From: Rachicladosporium sp. CCFEE 5018
Taxonomy: Eukaryota; Ascomycota; Dothideomycetes; Cladosporiales; Cladosporiaceae
Length of the DNA: 64,000 nucleotides
Assembly: GCA_002077045.2 (NCBI GenBank)
Contig: KZ111141.1
Coordinates: forward strand, 1,418,538-1,482,537
Reading direction: 5' to 3'
Shown here: positions 1 through 13,900 of the stretch, one piece after another
Numbering within the stretch: the stretch's first letter is position 1
Layout: the number at the start of each line of letters is the position of its first letter
The notes under the pieces: generated by a model
The model's input: the letters and a program-made list of their open reading frames with translations, nothing else
Databases searched by the model: none
Told to the model about the DNA's origin: nothing
Made by a program: the position numbers and the translations under genes

Positions 1-20
1 TTCTCCACAGCACCGCAAAC

Positions 21-2421
21 ATGTCTGACATCCAAGCCTCCACCTCCCCAGCCGGCGATGCTGGTCAAGCCGCCTCTCCTCCTCCCGCCGACGCGCCTGC
101 CACCAACGGCACTTCTGCACTCAACACCAACGTCCCCAGCGGAGCCGACATGGAGACTCCCGTCAGCGCTGCCCCTTCAAACGCCAACCCCAACTCCGCT
201 TCCCTCTACGTCGGTGAGCTGGACTTCTCCGTCACTGAGGCCATGCTTTTCGAGCTGTTCTCCAGCATCGGTCAAGTTGCCAGCATCCGTGTCTGCCGTG
301 ACGCTGTCACTCGTCGTTCGCTCGGTTACGCCTACGTCAACTTCAACGCTGCCTCCGATGGTGAGCGTGCGCTTGAGGAGCTGAACTACACTCTCATCAA
401 AGGCAAGCCTTGCCGTATCATGTGGTCGCAGCGCGATCCCGCTCTGCGCAAGACTGGTCAGGGCAATGTCTTCATCAAGAACCTCGATGCCGCGATTGAC
501 AACAAGGCACTCCACGACACTTTCGCCGCATTTGGCAACATCCTCAGCTGCAAGGTCGCGCAGGACGAGACTGGTGCTTCCAAGGGCTACGGCTTCGTAC
601 ATTACGAGACTGCCGAGGCTGCCAGCTCTGCGATCAAGAGCGTCAACGGGATGCTACTAAACGAGAAGAAGGTGTTTGTCGGCCACCACATCCCGAAGAA
701 GGACCGCATCAACAAGTTTGAGGAGATGAAGGCCAACTTCACCAACATCTACGTCAAGAACATCGAGCTCGAGGCGACCGACGACGAATTCCGCGCGCTC
801 TTCGAGAAGTACGGCGACATCACTTCTGCTTCGCTTGCTCACGACAACGAGGGCAAGAGCCGTGGCTTTGGCTTCGTCAATTACATCAATCACGAGGATG
901 CCGGTCGCGCTGTCGATGAGCTGCACGATTCGGACTTCAAGGGTCAGAAGCTGTACGTTGGGCGTGCGCAGAAGAAGCATGAGCGTGAGGATGAGCTGCG
1001 TAGGCAGTACGAGGCTGCACGCCAGGAGAAGAGCGCCAAATACCAAGGCGTGAACCTGTACGTCAAGAACTTGGCCGACAACGTCGACGACGATGAGCTT
1101 CGCAAGATCTTCGAGGCTTTCGGTGCGATCACCTCTGCCAAGGTCATGCGCGACACTCAGCCCGCCGACGAGGTCGAGGGCGGCACTCCGGCTGAAGAGG
1201 AGAAGAAGGACGAGACCGATGAGAAGAAGGAGGACAAGAAGGAGGAGGAGGAGGAGAAAAAGGACACTGATGTCGATGACTTGACACAGAAGCTCGATAC
1301 TGCGACCATCGGCGGCGAGAAGAAGGTTCTCGGTCGTAGCAAGGGCTTCGGCTTCGTCTGCTTCTCGAACCCGGACGAGGCCACCAAGGCCGTCACGGAG
1401 CTCAACCAGAAGATGATCCACGGGAAGCCACTCTACGTGGCTCTTGCCCAGCGTAAGGAGGTTCGCAAGACCCAGCTCGAGGCTTCCATCCAGGCACGCA
1501 ACCAGAGCCGCATGCAGCAGCAGGGCCCAGTCCCCGGCATCCCACCTCAATTCATGCAGCCGCAGGTCTTCCTCGGCCCCAACGGCCAGCCCATGATGAT
1601 GCCAACTCCTGGTGCTCGTGGCCAGATGCCCTTCATGGGTATGCCACCTCAAGGCCAGCGCGGTGGGTTCCCCGGCATGCCTCAACAAGGCGGTCGTGGC
1701 GCGCCTCCCGTCATGCCTCAGATGCCATACGGCATGCCTCCTCAGATGGCTTTCGGTCCTGGCGGCTTCCAGAACCCCGCTGCTTATGCCCAGCTTATGC
1801 AGGCGGCGCAGCAGCAGGCAGCGCAGATGGGTCGCCCAGGTGCCGGTCGTGGTGGACCTATGCAGGGTATGCCGATGATGCCTGGTATGCCCGGCATGCC
1901 TCCTCAGATGATGGGCCAGATGGGTCCCGGTTGTGGTGGCTTTGGTGGCCCAGGTGGTCGTGGCGGTATGATGGGTGGTATGCGCGGCGGCATGGAGGAT
2001 CCTCGTGGCCGTGCGCCAGGTCGTGGTCCTCAGGGCCCGGGTCTGGATGTTCAGCAGCTGCAGTCGATGCCTCCTCAGCAGCAGAAGCAGATGCTCGGTG
2101 AGGCGCTGTACCCCAAGATCCACGCCCAGCAGCCCGAGCTCGCTGGCAAGATCACCGGTATGCTTCTCGAGATGGACAACCAGGAGTTGCTTGGCCTGTA
2201 AGTCCCCCTTACTCCTCTCACCTCCAACACATCACTAACATGAATACAGCACCACCGACGACGACGCCCTCCGCCAGAAGGTCGACGAAGCCATGAACGT
2301 CTACGACGAGTACGTCAAGGGCGCCAACGAGCAGGACGGCGCTCAGCAGCAACAGCAGCCCAACGGCACCGAGAACGCTGCGCCCAACGCCGGAGGTGAC
2401 GCGAAGGACCAGGAGGCCTAG
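21..2421 (+). CDS. PAB1: Poly(A)-binding protein Pab1
   Basis: Binds mRNA poly(A) tails in cytoplasm and nucleus and promotes translation initiation and mRNA stability. The model is join(21..2197, 2250..2421), 782 aa. The single intron has a GTAAGT donor, a CACTAAC branch and a TACAG acceptor. Four RRMs are visible, each with its RNP motifs: about residues 60-135 (LYVGELD), 148-225 (VFIKNLD), 240-317 (IYVKNIE) and 344-475 (LYVKNLA). RRM4 is split by a ~60-residue E/K-rich insertion at about 376-438, as is usual in filamentous ascomycetes. A Met/Gly/Pro/Gln-rich linker follows, then the MLLE (PABC) domain at about 674-752, whose last helix lies in exon 2. The start at 21 is the first ATG; the window begins just inside the 5' UTR. 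Identification is secure. Confidence 0.97.
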
Positions 2422-3357
2422 AAGATCTCTGGTCCGGGCTTGCATAAACTCTCGAGCACGAATCTGGCGCGCTTGAACGCTGCGCGCGGGAACGGGGTGA
2501 TTGAAGATGGCGGCTGTGCACTAGCCTCGGTCGTTACGATTCAAAGTAACGTCCACGACGTCGAGACCTGCCCGACACACACGACGCGCACCCACCTCAC
2601 GCCGCCATCACGGCCTTACTGGCGATCTGCTTACAACTGCACATGATACCCCAATAACCTTCCGTCATTCTTCCCTTCACTACGACATCACAGCAGAAAG
2701 GCGCTACGCTAGCATCTTGGAGCATGCGACGCTCAATACTGCTCTTCAGCACCTCGGCACGATACACCCATCTGCTATCAGACAGCAAGAAAGTAGCAGG
2801 ACATGTAAGATATGGTGAGATTGGCAGAGCATTGGTGAGAAGGTGGAGGATAGCAGAGAGTGTAATGATAGAAGACTGAGAAGAGCTAGGCAGATAGCTT
2901 TATGGAAAACGAAAAGTGCATTTACCAACTGTGGTCCGGAGCATCTTGTCTAACTCGAGTGTTGTGTTGATGTTGCAAGCCGCAGTGCCGGGTAGCCCTG
3001 TGTTGCACCGCAGCTCTGTAGCTCGGTTTGTTGACAGTCCCCGGTGGTTCGTGTAAGGTTCCACGACCGGTAGGCTGAGATTGAGGGGAGAGATTGTGCG
3101 AGGGTGTGAGGGTGACTGGGTTGGCGGGATTACAGGGCTGGGCTGTGGGCAGTGGCCTGGACGGTGTAAGATCTCAATTAATGTCGTGACTACGTCAAGG
3201 TGTGCAGAGGTCGGCTCGTGATGTGTACGTTCGATCTATATGTCTATATGCAGTTTCCAAGTGCATCGGTGTATGTGGGTATCATTTCCAAAAGTCAACA
3301 CCGCTCTTTCCAACCAGTTTTACGCCTCTCATCACCCCCACTCCTCGATCCTCCATC
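2422..3357. other. Intergenic, convergent 3' ends
   Basis: This lies between the 3' end of PAB1 (+) and the 3' end of the amylase gene (-). I see no convincing coding region. It should hold both 3' UTRs and polyadenylation regions. An alternative C-terminal exon for the amylase could fall near 3300-3360. Confidence 0.6.
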
Positions 3358-5229
3358 TCAATGGCCTCTCCCTCTCCTGTGCCTCCAATGTCCTCCTCCA
3401 AAAATCCCCGGCCGCCCAGCTTGGCTGTCACTGACTACCGTGCCCATCGGGTCCGGTACTCCCGCCCCTATACTCCCCGTCGGCAGCCCTGTGATCCCAC
3501 CAGTGAGCTCACTCACGCTCTCTCCTCTCGCGGTGAACACGCCAGGCAGCGCCGACACAGTCGTCGCTTCCCAATTCTCCTTGATGGCCGACAATGTCGT
3601 GGCGTAAGTCTTCACTATCGTTGTCTGCGGCGGCTGTGCGATCGAGGCAGGAGCTTCGTTTGGAAATTCACATAGTTTCGAATCGAAGAGTAAGGTAGAT
3701 GGGTAGAGGATCTTAGGTGCGCCGGCGGACATGGGGACGTTGACGAAGCCTGTGGCGTTGACGTTCAGATCGGTGCAGGTCAGGATCTCGGTCAGCTTTG
3801 TGCCGGCTGGGAAACCATGGTTCGGCAGCGCGAGGTTATAGGGTCTGCTATCTTCCCCGTTGTTGGTGAGAATCGTGAGAACCTGACTACCAGCGTAGCC
3901 TTTCCGCATGCCGAGCGTGTGGTAGTCTTGGTAGATGGCGAAGTTGTTGTAGAGCGTGTAGTTGTGCGAAGTGCGGATGACATGCTGCCGGAACTTGTTC
4001 AACGTGGCGATGTGTTGATACAAGGTGGCGGAGGTGTCAAAGCCGGCCCCCCATAAGGGAGCGCGATTGGTGTAGGGTTGCGTGACGCCTTTCATGTGCT
4101 GTTCTTGTCCTTGGTAGATTATCGGAATGCCGTCGGAGAGGAAGTTGAAGGTGATCACGTTGGCTGCGAGGGCCAGGGAGGAGGTGTAGCTGGCGAAACG
4201 ATCGACGTCGTGGTTCTGAGATGGGCGTCAGCTAAGTGTCAATAGGTTGTAGGAAAGGGTGTGACTTACTTCACTGAAGCTGCCCATTGCAGTGGCATCA
4301 CGGCAATTCTGCTTGGTGGATTCGATTGTCTCGACGAGGTCATTGATGCTGCCTCCTGGATCGGTGAAGGCGCGAATAAGAGGAAAGTAGATGGGGTAGT
4401 TGAGGATACTCCCAATCGCCTCTTCCCAGACGCATGCGATGGAGTTGTCGCCATTCAACGCCTCGCCGGTGGCGAAGACACCCGCAGCATCGACAAATCC
4501 GGGAAAGAAGTCAGGCTGCACATTGATTGCAGTGTCGATCCGCAACCCATCGACACTGTACCTCTGCACAATGTCCTTGATCCAGGTCCCGAACATCTCC
4601 TGCACAACTTTATCTTCAGTCCTCAAATCGACCAGCGGTACTGTCACACTCCCGAGCCAGCAGTGCTCGGTGTTTGTCGAATTCGTTACATCGTCCACGG
4701 GGCAGTATGAATGATAGTACTTCTCGTCGTTGAATGGCTGCAGGATGGAATAATCTATCGTGTCTGGTGCGCCACAATAGGCCATGTGATTGACAACAAT
4801 ATCAAGCATAACCAGCATGCCGCGCGCGTGGATATCGGAGAGCAGATCGAGCAGATCATTTTCGGTGCCGAAGTCGCTGTTCAGCTCGTAGAGATTCTGC
4901 TGCCAGTATGCTGTATACGACTCGCCATCTCCAGTCTGCTGCGGGAGCTGAGCGACTATGGGCGAAATCCAGATGGCGTCGAAACCCATGCCTTGGATAT
5001 AGTCCAGCTTGTCCTGTATTCCGCGCCACGTGCCGCCGCAGTAAAAGCCAAGCGTCACATGGCAGTCTGGTAAAGGGGAATCATTGGCGTGCGCAAAGCG
5101 ATCGGTGACTACCTGGTAGATAGACCGAGTCCGCCATTCGTCAACGTGTGCCGCGTATGCTAAACTGAGGTATAGTGAAGTAGCTATGAGGGAAAGAGCG
5201 ATATTGCCGATCGACCAAAACGAGCGCAT
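3358..5229 (-). CDS. Secreted GH13 alpha-amylase
   Basis: Endo-acting alpha-1,4-glucan hydrolase of the fungal extracellular (Taka-amylase-like) GH13 group. The model is complement(join(3358..4215, 4270..5229)), 605 aa, with one 54-nt intron (GTAAGT...TCAG). The start at 5229 gives a clear signal peptide (MRSFWSIGNIALSLIATSLY...AYA); an in-frame extension upstream has no signal character. The four GH13 regions are present: DIVVNH; GLRIDTA with the Asp nucleophile; FATGEALNG with the Glu acid/base; and ENHD with the third acid, formed across the splice junction. A beta-sandwich C domain follows. After about residue 500 there is a Thr/Ser/Gly-rich tail ending in basic residues, and I see no GPI signal, so the last exon may be mis-terminated. 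It is transcribed away from the alpha-1,3-glucan synthase gene. Confidence 0.93.
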
Positions 5230-7933
5230 AATGCTGCGGTCTGACTGTCTCACCAGGAGACTGTGATCGATCGATGAGAAGAAGGGAAAGAGCGATGACG
5301 AGGGAGTGTCACAAGTGGTGAAGGAGAAGAATGTGCATTCCTCACCGTGTGTTTGAGTGATCGTACGTGCCAACACGAGGTAGCATGTGTCATTCCACCT
5401 CGAAAGTCAGCAGTGAAGCCTCAAACCCACAGCCACGCAAGCGCTGGTGGAGGCCCGACAAAGAGACTGCCCTGAAAAGGAGGAGCCGCCGTCGCAGGTC
5501 TCAGCGACGAGTCCGAGCTGGCGCTGCGAGCCTCATAAACATGATAGTGAGAATCACTAGGACTGGTCGAGAGAAAGATGATGGAAACGCTGCCGGTCTC
5601 CGGTCGACCCACGCGAGACGCTGGAGCGCCTGCGAGAATTCGGTTGAGCCGCGAGTGACGATGCGTGGGATTGTTTCGGGAATCAAAGATGCACGAGCAG
5701 TCACTTCGACAGGGTTCCAGCGCCAAGGGGACGAACGTCGGCGGTGACGAGCACAATACGCCGACACGAGCCCTGACAGTCACTGCGGAGTGGATCAACA
5801 CGATATGGAGATTTGTCAAGTGACGAAAACTCGAAGTCTGCAGCCTTGGAGGGCTATGTGAGCGGTTGGGAAGGCTGGAGCATCCACCGTGCTGCAGAGA
5901 TCATGCCTGCAGTTGAAAAGATCGTGATCTCCACGCCACGCATTGAAGCACCTAGCCGTGCCATCTGTCTGGTTCGAGACACGTTGGTCGACGGGTCGCG
6001 AACAATTGCAGATATGCAAGACTTGTTCGAGTGTGAAACCCACAGAGTGGACTGTTGCACGTGGACGATGCTAGAATTTTGGTGGCAAACGCTGCACGGC
6101 AGGAAGAGCTCAATAGATTAGACGGTGATGCCAGCAGCATACCGCCAGGAAGTGCTAGATCTTCGGCCATTCTGGCAAGATACCATTGAGTGCCCTAGAC
6201 AAGCGGCATGATCGACAGTAAAGTCGTCACAATCAAGTAGTGAAGACGGCCCGAGATAAGCCTTTGACGGCCCACCAGCCTGCCGTTGGAGGCTCATCAG
6301 AGTTTCCATGATCTTCAACGGCCGCAGGCGCAATCCATGCCGTCCGCCACCAGGGCTGACCAGAATAGGAGCAGAAGATCTGCCGTGTCTTGCATCCGAG
6401 AAACACGAGGCTGAACCGTTGTTCCCATACGAATTGCGCTCATTTGACAGGTGTGGCTGAGGAGATTGCTTGACGCTGAAACGGACATAAGTATTATCGA
6501 ACTTGGCGTTCGCTGGTCTCAAGCAGAAGCCAGCGACCGGCAGAAACGGTAACAGAGCAGGCCTTGTCAGCGGTGTGATGATTTGGGCCTGTTGAGACGT
6601 CACGACTCCGGCATTGCAGGCGTCCATGCAGTGCGTTGTCGTTCCGATGTTGGAACACTGATAAGGCACGTCCAAGGTGCAGTACGGTGAGATGTGACAT
6701 CCGCCGCACGCATGCGACCAGAGAGTATCGACTTTGATGTGCGGTGACGCTGCCGCAGCCGGATGAAGCACGTTCGGCAGTGCTGATGCAGCGACTTCAG
6801 GAACAGGAATCGCCTTCCTGCGGGAGGCTGCAAGGTACCGGAAGATGGCGGTTGAGGAGGCGTGGCGGCGATTGATCCCTTCTAGCGCCCGCGTACCAAG
6901 CATTTACGCTTTGATGGTGCAGCCAGACCGGAGGTCATGGCCGGTTCGTGTTCTCGTATTCGCACCAGAGGAAGAGGTTCATTCGCTCGGGCTTGAGCTG
7001 AGAGCAATGTGATATGGTCTGCAATAATCGGCTATTGCTTGTAGGCGCTCGTAGTGTGGCCCAATTCATACAATGATACGAGTGGGCGGCTGACTCTCGG
7101 CACTGTGGCTCCCGCGTACCTGATTGATGAAACGCCGTTCAGGGGTCATGCAAACGGCTCAGAGTGGGTAGAAAATAGGGTCAAGCAGAATTGCACGCAT
7201 TGGCGCACTGGCTCTACACACCTCTCATCGATTGCTGCAAGTGCGAGTGGTATCGACTGCATGCATTCGCGCAACACACAATCGTCGATAGCATGCCCAC
7301 CTACTAACAGTCCACCACCACACAGACAACTAACGGCTGGTCCTCCGCGAATAGAGTTGGTACTGGTCGCGACAAGCTCACGTCCCGCGTGGATCCCAGT
7401 CACTACCGCGCCTCTCATCACGTATCTCTTGGGGGGGATCGCCAGAGATTGCAAACGGAGCCGTAGCTTTCTCTCACTACTCTCCCACGCACAGCACATC
7501 ACTGCGCTGTACACCTCCGCCCAGACCTACCACCACACGCCCTGCTATCTCGTCGTCATTCTCTGCTCCACAGCTTTTCCTTCTGGACACTCATTTAGAC
7601 CTTGCGCGCGGCTCGCGGTCCCGTAGCTTTCCTTGCCTTGGACGCTGGCCCTAAAATCCCACCTCAACGGCTCTGGAGTACTGGTGTCACCTTGGGACTG
7701 ACAGGCATTGGCCGTCTCCGCACTAGTTCACATACAAACACTGTGATCCCATCCCGACTGTCGCTACAGACTGATCGCACGCACATACACCTGGGGTGTA
7801 CTACTCTCTCCCCTCACTGGCACTACCCGACCACCGTCGCTGTCTTTCTTCTGCTACATTATCATTCATGACACGCGTTTAGCGAGGCCTTTTCCCTTCC
7901 AGCAGTCGGCGCTGTGCTGCTGCCAAATTCACG
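5230..7933. promoter_or_regulatory. Shared 2.7-kb intergenic region, amylase/AGS
   Basis: Divergent upstream region of the amylase (-) and the alpha-1,3-glucan synthase (+). The part before 7934 is pyrimidine-rich (about 7700-7930), like many fungal promoters. Only the low-confidence reading frame at 6118-6903 interrupts it. Apart from that I see no gene. Confidence 0.5.
6118..6903 (-). CDS. Uncertain hypothetical protein
   Basis: A 261-codon frame opened by a true ATG at 6903, in the divergent intergenic region. I recognise no domain. The product is Ser/Ala/Arg-rich with a few cysteines around residues 64-92, and has no signal peptide or membrane segment. It may be a chance ORF within the long AGS promoter. 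It is listed only because of its length and ATG start. Confidence 0.2.
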   Translation of the reverse strand: MLGTRALEGINRRHASSTAIFRYLAASRRKAIPVPEVAASALPNVLHPAAAASPHIKVDTLWSHACGGCHISPYCTLDVPYQCSNIGTTTHCMDACNAGVVTSQQAQIITPLTRPALLPFLPVAGFCLRPANAKFDNTYVRFSVKQSPQPHLSNERNSYGNNGSASCFSDARHGRSSAPILVSPGGGRHGLRLRPLKIMETLMSLQRQAGGPSKAYLGPSSLLDCDDFTVDHAACLGHSMVSCQNGRRSSTSWRYAAGITV

Positions 7934-10900
7934 ATGTTCCGACCATGGCTCCTTCCCTTGGCTCTACTCAGCACACTCACACACGCCTCATATTACGACG
8001 AGGCAGAGGTTCAATGGAACATAAACACGAACCAAAATGCAGCTAATGTATTGGAGTACTCGACGACGTGGGACAATCACGTCTACCATCCAAGTCCAGA
8101 GAACTGGCGCATGCCGTTCTACAGCTTCTTCCCAGATCGCTTCGCCAATGGCGATCCCACGAACGATAACGCCAATGGCACATCATGGGAGCAAGATCCA
8201 CTCGGCACCCAATTGCGGAACGGAGGCGATCTCGCGGGTCTTGTGGACTCGCTCGACTACCTCCATGGCATGGGGATACGCGGTCTGTACCTGGCGGGCA
8301 GTCTGTTCTACAATCATCCGTGGGCTATGGATGGCTACAGCCCAAACGATCACACACTCCTCGACCGTCATTTCAGCACCCTCGAGTCCGCTCGCGCCTC
8401 GATCCAAGCCATCCACGACAAGGGTTTCTATGTCATCCTTGACAACACATTTGCGACCATGTCCGATCTCTTCGCCTTCAAAGGGTACGAGAACGCGAGC
8501 ACACCGTGGTCGTTCAAAGAGCATGACATATACTACAAAACGGATGAGCAATACAGAGACTTCCAGCAGAGCAACCAGTGGCAACCAGAGTGTCCCTTTC
8601 CGTATCCGCGGTTCTACGATCAGGCCGGGAATTTGTTGAAGGATGAGAACACTACGCGGATGGCTGGGTGCATGAAAAGTGATTTTGATCAGTACGGTGA
8701 TGTGGGCGCTTTTGGCGTCTACCCTGAATGGCAGAAGCAGCTGTCGAAGTTCAACGGAGTACAAGACAGGCTGAGAGATTGGGATCCGTCAGTGCTAGCA
8801 AAGATCGCGCGTCTTTCGTGCTTGCAGGTGGAGGCGCTGGACTTCGACGGCTTCCGAATCGACAAAGCCATGCAGACGACGGTGGACTCTATGGGCAGCT
8901 TCTCGAATACTGTGCGACAGTGTGCCGCCAAGCTTGGTAAGAACAACTTCTTCATCCCTGGCGAAGTCGTCAACGGCAACTCAGATGGCGCTGTCTACTA
9001 CGGACGAGGCAAGGACCCAAGCATGGCCGTCGACAACTTGACCGAGGTCGTGACGTCGAACAACACGCAGTATCTCCGCGAGCAGGGGCACTCTGCGCTG
9101 GACGCGGGAGCCTTTCACTACACGATCTACCGTGGCTTGATGCGCTTTCTTGGTCTGGATGGTAATTTGTTGGCTGCCAACGATGGCCCAGTGAACTTCG
9201 CGGACAGCTGGTATCAGATGATGGTTGCAAACGACATGAACAATGCATACACCGGCAAGTTCGATCCTCGCCACATGTACGGTACTTCGAACCAAGACGT
9301 CCTCCGATGGCCGGGTCTCAGCAACGGCACCGAGCGCCAGCTGCTTGGAGACTTCATCACGACGTTGACTGTGCCCGGCATCCCGCTGAAGAGTTGGGGT
9401 GAAGAGCAAGCGTTCTACACTCTCGACAACACGGCTACGAACTACGTGTACGGTCGTCAGTCCATGACATCTGCGCAGTCGTGGCAGATGCATGGGTGCT
9501 ACAAGATCGGGACTGTCAATCTGTTTAAGGCGCCTTTCAACAGCTCGCTCATCGCTTGCCAAGATGACAATGTGTCGCTGGACCACCGCGATTCATCGCA
9601 CCCAGTCTACGGTCTCATGAAGCAGATGTACGAGCTCCGCCGACGCTATCCCGTACTCAATGATGGCTTCACCCTGCGACAGCTTTCGAACCAGACTTTC
9701 AATTACACTCTGCCTGGCTCCTTCGAGATCCCGACAGAGACTGGTCTGTACAGCATGTATCGTGGACGTTTCGAGGGCGTCCAAGACCTCACTGGACAGG
9801 GAATGCACGGCAATCAAGGTGTGTGGCTTCTGTACTCAAACTTCAACGGGTCCAGAGACTACGTTGGCGATTGCAGCGACGATCAGGCCGCTATCGTTTC
9901 GCCTTTCGAGTCAAACATCACTGTGAAGAACCTCTTCTACCCTTTCGACGAATGGGACACCACGATGTCGCCCAAGATCCTCAACATCGAGGGCTCGAGC
10001 GATCCCAACGGCTGTTTGCCCAGTGTCAACATGACGCTCTACGGCTGGAAGGCTTTCGTACCGAAGGCAAACTGGACTACGCCTTCGCCGGTCGTGACGA
10101 AGTTCCTGCCCGGACATGATGCAAGGATTCTATCGAACGGTGGAAGTACGAGCGTTAACATCGAGATTCGATACTCCGCTGAGATGGACTGCGACTCGGT
10201 CAAGAGTGGCATTGTTGTCAATTCCACTACCGAAGCAGGACAGCAGGCCCAGATCGATCAAAGCAGCATCCAGTGTCTGACTATTGACCCGCTGTACGAA
10301 GCCTACTATTACGGTCCCAGTCCGTCCATCTGGCGCATGCGCGCTACGCTCAAAAATGTCTACGATGGCATCCATCAGGTCAGCTTCAACAACGGTACAA
10401 GCACCGCCGGCGACACGTTCACGGACTCAAACGATCGCTTCATGCTCCGCGTTGGCCAGGCAGACAACGTGATCGTCTTCCCCATGGTCTCGAACTACAG
10501 CACGACACTGCTCTACAAAGACACCAATAAGGTCAAGCGCGACACGAAGCTTCACGAGCCGAGTGAGCACATCACCCAAGGGTCCGAGTACTTCATTCAG
10601 CACAAGGCCGCCGGCGCTGATAAGTGGCGATACTCCATGTCCTTTGGCGCTGTCTGGTTGGATTGGCTGGACTACGTGCCTGGCAATGCTTCGCTTGAAG
10701 ATCTCACGTGGACTGGCAACTCCAACCGCCAGCGGTGGGAAGGTGCTCACGTAAAGGTCCAGTACTGGTCCAAAATGGCTGGCAGTAGCAATCATGTCGT
10801 TGAAGGTGATGCGTCAGACTATACTGGCCCTCCTAGGCGCTTTCCTCACTTCTTCATTCACGGCGCTTTCAATCAGTATGGCTACGACGCCGGGCTGGAG

Positions 10901-13900
10901 AATCAAATGAAGCAGATGGATAACGGCTCTTGGATCTACGACTTCATGACTGAGTGGCCAACAAACTTTCAGCTAAATGTATGGGGTATGGCTGCTGATG
11001 GAACGCCGGATGTCAGCTATGCTTTCGGCGATGTCGACAATGACACCCTGGTCGAGCGCATCAGTCCGGTGTCATTACAGCCGGCTGTCACAAACATCAC
11101 CAACAACGGACCAGAGGCGCCGTACCTGGCCTGGCGCATTCTCTTCAACGACGCGGACATGCGATACTACCTCGTGCCAATCGGGAACCGATGGCTTCAG
11201 CTAATCGTTTTCATCCTGCTGGCCACTGTACCTGTCGGCACTGCTGTGCTTGGCACTTGGCTATACATTCGCGCTTTCTACGGCGTCAAGTTCAACGAGA
11301 TCGGACTGGTTGAGAAGAAGAACGTCATGGCGCAAGTCTTCCACCGCCGGAACAAGCTCGATGAGAAGAACAGTGCGCTATCGTCACCCAGCTCGAGTCC
11401 AAGAATCTTGCCGGCACATGAGAACTCGCGCGGCTCGATCATTCAGGACAATTTTGGCGCTGGTGCCGTTGTGGAAGGCAAGCGTCGATGTGTGCTGATC
11501 GGTACGATGGAGTACGACATCTCTGATTGGAACATCAAGATCAAGATCGGTGGTCTTGGTGTCATGGCGCAGCTCATGGGCAAGAACCTGCAGCATCAGG
11601 ATCTGGTCTGGGTGGTACCATGCGCGGGAGGCATTGACTACCCCGTCGATACACCAGGCCTCCCCATCGATGTCACGATCCTCGGCCGCACATACGAGGT
11701 GCAAGTGCAGTATCATAAGCTAGCCAACATCACTTACATGCTTCTGGACGCTCCCGTGTTCCGCAGACAGACTGCGAAGGAGCCTTATCCGGCACGCATG
11801 GATGATCTTGACTCCGCAATCTACTACTCAGCCTGGAATCAGTGTATCGCTGAAGCCATGCGACGTTTCCCCGTCGACCTGTACCACATCAACGATTATC
11901 ACGGAACGGTCGCACCGCTGTACCTCCTGCCTGACACGGTGCCTTGCTGCTTGTCACTCCACAACGCAGAGTTCCAAGGTCTCTGGCCGATGCGCAACCC
12001 GCGCGAAGTCGATGAGATCTGCTCGGTCTTCAACCTGCCTGAGTCGGTCGTAGGTAAGTACGTACAGTTTGGCGAAGTCTTCAACCTTCTTCACGCGGGC
12101 GCCAGCATTCTCCGCATCCACCAGAAGGGTTTCGGTGCCGTCGGTGTTTCGAAGAAGTACGGCAAGCGCTCATGGGCTCGCTATCCGATCTTCTGGGGTC
12201 TCAAGCGCATCGGTGCACTGCCGAACCCGGATCCTTCTGACATCGCTGAGTGGGACAAGAAGCTCGCCAATCCGGACGACATCCACATCGATCAAGTCGC
12301 CGAGTCTGGTCGCGCGAGCCTCAAGCGCCAGGCGCAGGAGTGGGCGAATCTGGATCAGCGTGCTGACGCAGAGCTCTTCGTCTTCGTTGGCCGGTGGTCG
12401 ATGCAGAAGGGTATCGATCTCATCGCTGATGTTTTCCCGGCTGTGCTGGAGCAGAACGATAAAGTCCAGCTGATGTGCATCGGGCCTACGATCGACCTTT
12501 ACGGTACCTTTGCGGCGCTGAAGCTGGATGTAATGATGAAGAAGTACCCAGGGCGCGTGTTTTCGAAGCCCGAATTCACTGCGCTGCCACCTTTCATCTT
12601 CAGCGGTGCCGAGTTCGCGCTGATCCCTTCGCGGGACGAGCCATTTGGTCTCGTGGCTGTCGAGTTCGGAAGGAAAGGTGCCCTTGGTGTCGGCTCAAGA
12701 GTCGGTGGACTGGGTCAGATGCCCGGATGGTGGTACACTATCGAGTCTACAACTACGAAGCATCAGATGCATCAGTTCAAGATGGCCATCGATGGTGCAC
12801 TGAATGCTGGCTACGAGACGAGGGCAATGATGCGGGCACGATCTGCAAAGCAAAGATTCCCAGTTGCCCAGTGGAAGGAGGATCTTGAGATTTTGCAGAC
12901 TGCGTCGATCAAGATCCACAAGAAGCGCATGGAGCATGTCACTGATCGTCAGACTGGTCTGGCATCAGGAACGACCAGCGGCTGGGCCACGCCTAATTTA
13001 CCTGGCTGGATGACGCCTCGCAGTGGACGGGCAACGCCGAATGGATTTGGCACCCCTAGAGGTGGCAACACGCCTGCTGGCAGTCGACCTGGAACTAGGC
13101 CTTCCTCGCCGAATCGATCACGGGCCACATCACCTACACGCAACGCTGCGCTGTCGCTAGGCATGAGACATGGTCCTGGTCACATGGGCTACGGTCAAGA
13201 TGGGCGTCGCAACTCGCCAGAGTCTGGCGGGTCCAGTGGTCGTCCACTGAGCAGTATCGAGGACGAGGAGATCATAAATGAAGAGATGGCAGAGCTGGCA
13301 AAGCGAAAGTCGAGGATCGTGGCTTCCCAGAACGCCAATGGGCAGTTCAACTTCGAGCTTCGCGACCACAACAGCGATCGGAACCCGACGTTCCCACCGA
13401 GGTCTTACGACGTCAACTCATACTCGCCTGCGCAGACGCCTGGAACCATGACGCCGATCGAAGGCAGTCATCAGCCGTTCTTGATGCATCCAAATCCCTC
13501 ATTCCTCAGTCACGGCGGCGGGTCCGGAACGCAGACACCACTCAGCACCGAGCGTGTGGTCGACGAAAAGTCCGACAAGGCACCACAAGAGCTTACGCCA
13601 TTCTTCACTGATCCCACTGGCCTGTACTTCAGGACTTTCGAGAAGATGCTTGGCGAGCTCAACGGCAAGACTTCCGAAGGACCACTGTGTATCGAGGCGT
13701 ACTTGGAGAAGTCAGAGAAGACCTGGTTCAATCGGTTACACGCAGTCAAGATGAACAGGGACCAGACGCCCAGTGCATCGAGGATGGCTACGCCGGCTGG
13801 CAGCATCTTTGAGGGCATGGACTCCGAGGAGCCAATGAGTCAATTCCTGCTGCCAGAGAACTATCAGCCTCCTACCGGAATACGCAGAATCATGAGCACC

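Noticed and set aside
657..2123. 488-codon open frame antisense to PAB1
   Set aside because: A shadow of biased codon use in PAB1; Leu/His-rich, no domain.
7054..7626. 190-codon plus-strand frame upstream of AGS1
   Set aside because: No ATG at its start, no domain, and it sits in the pyrimidine-rich promoter of AGS1.
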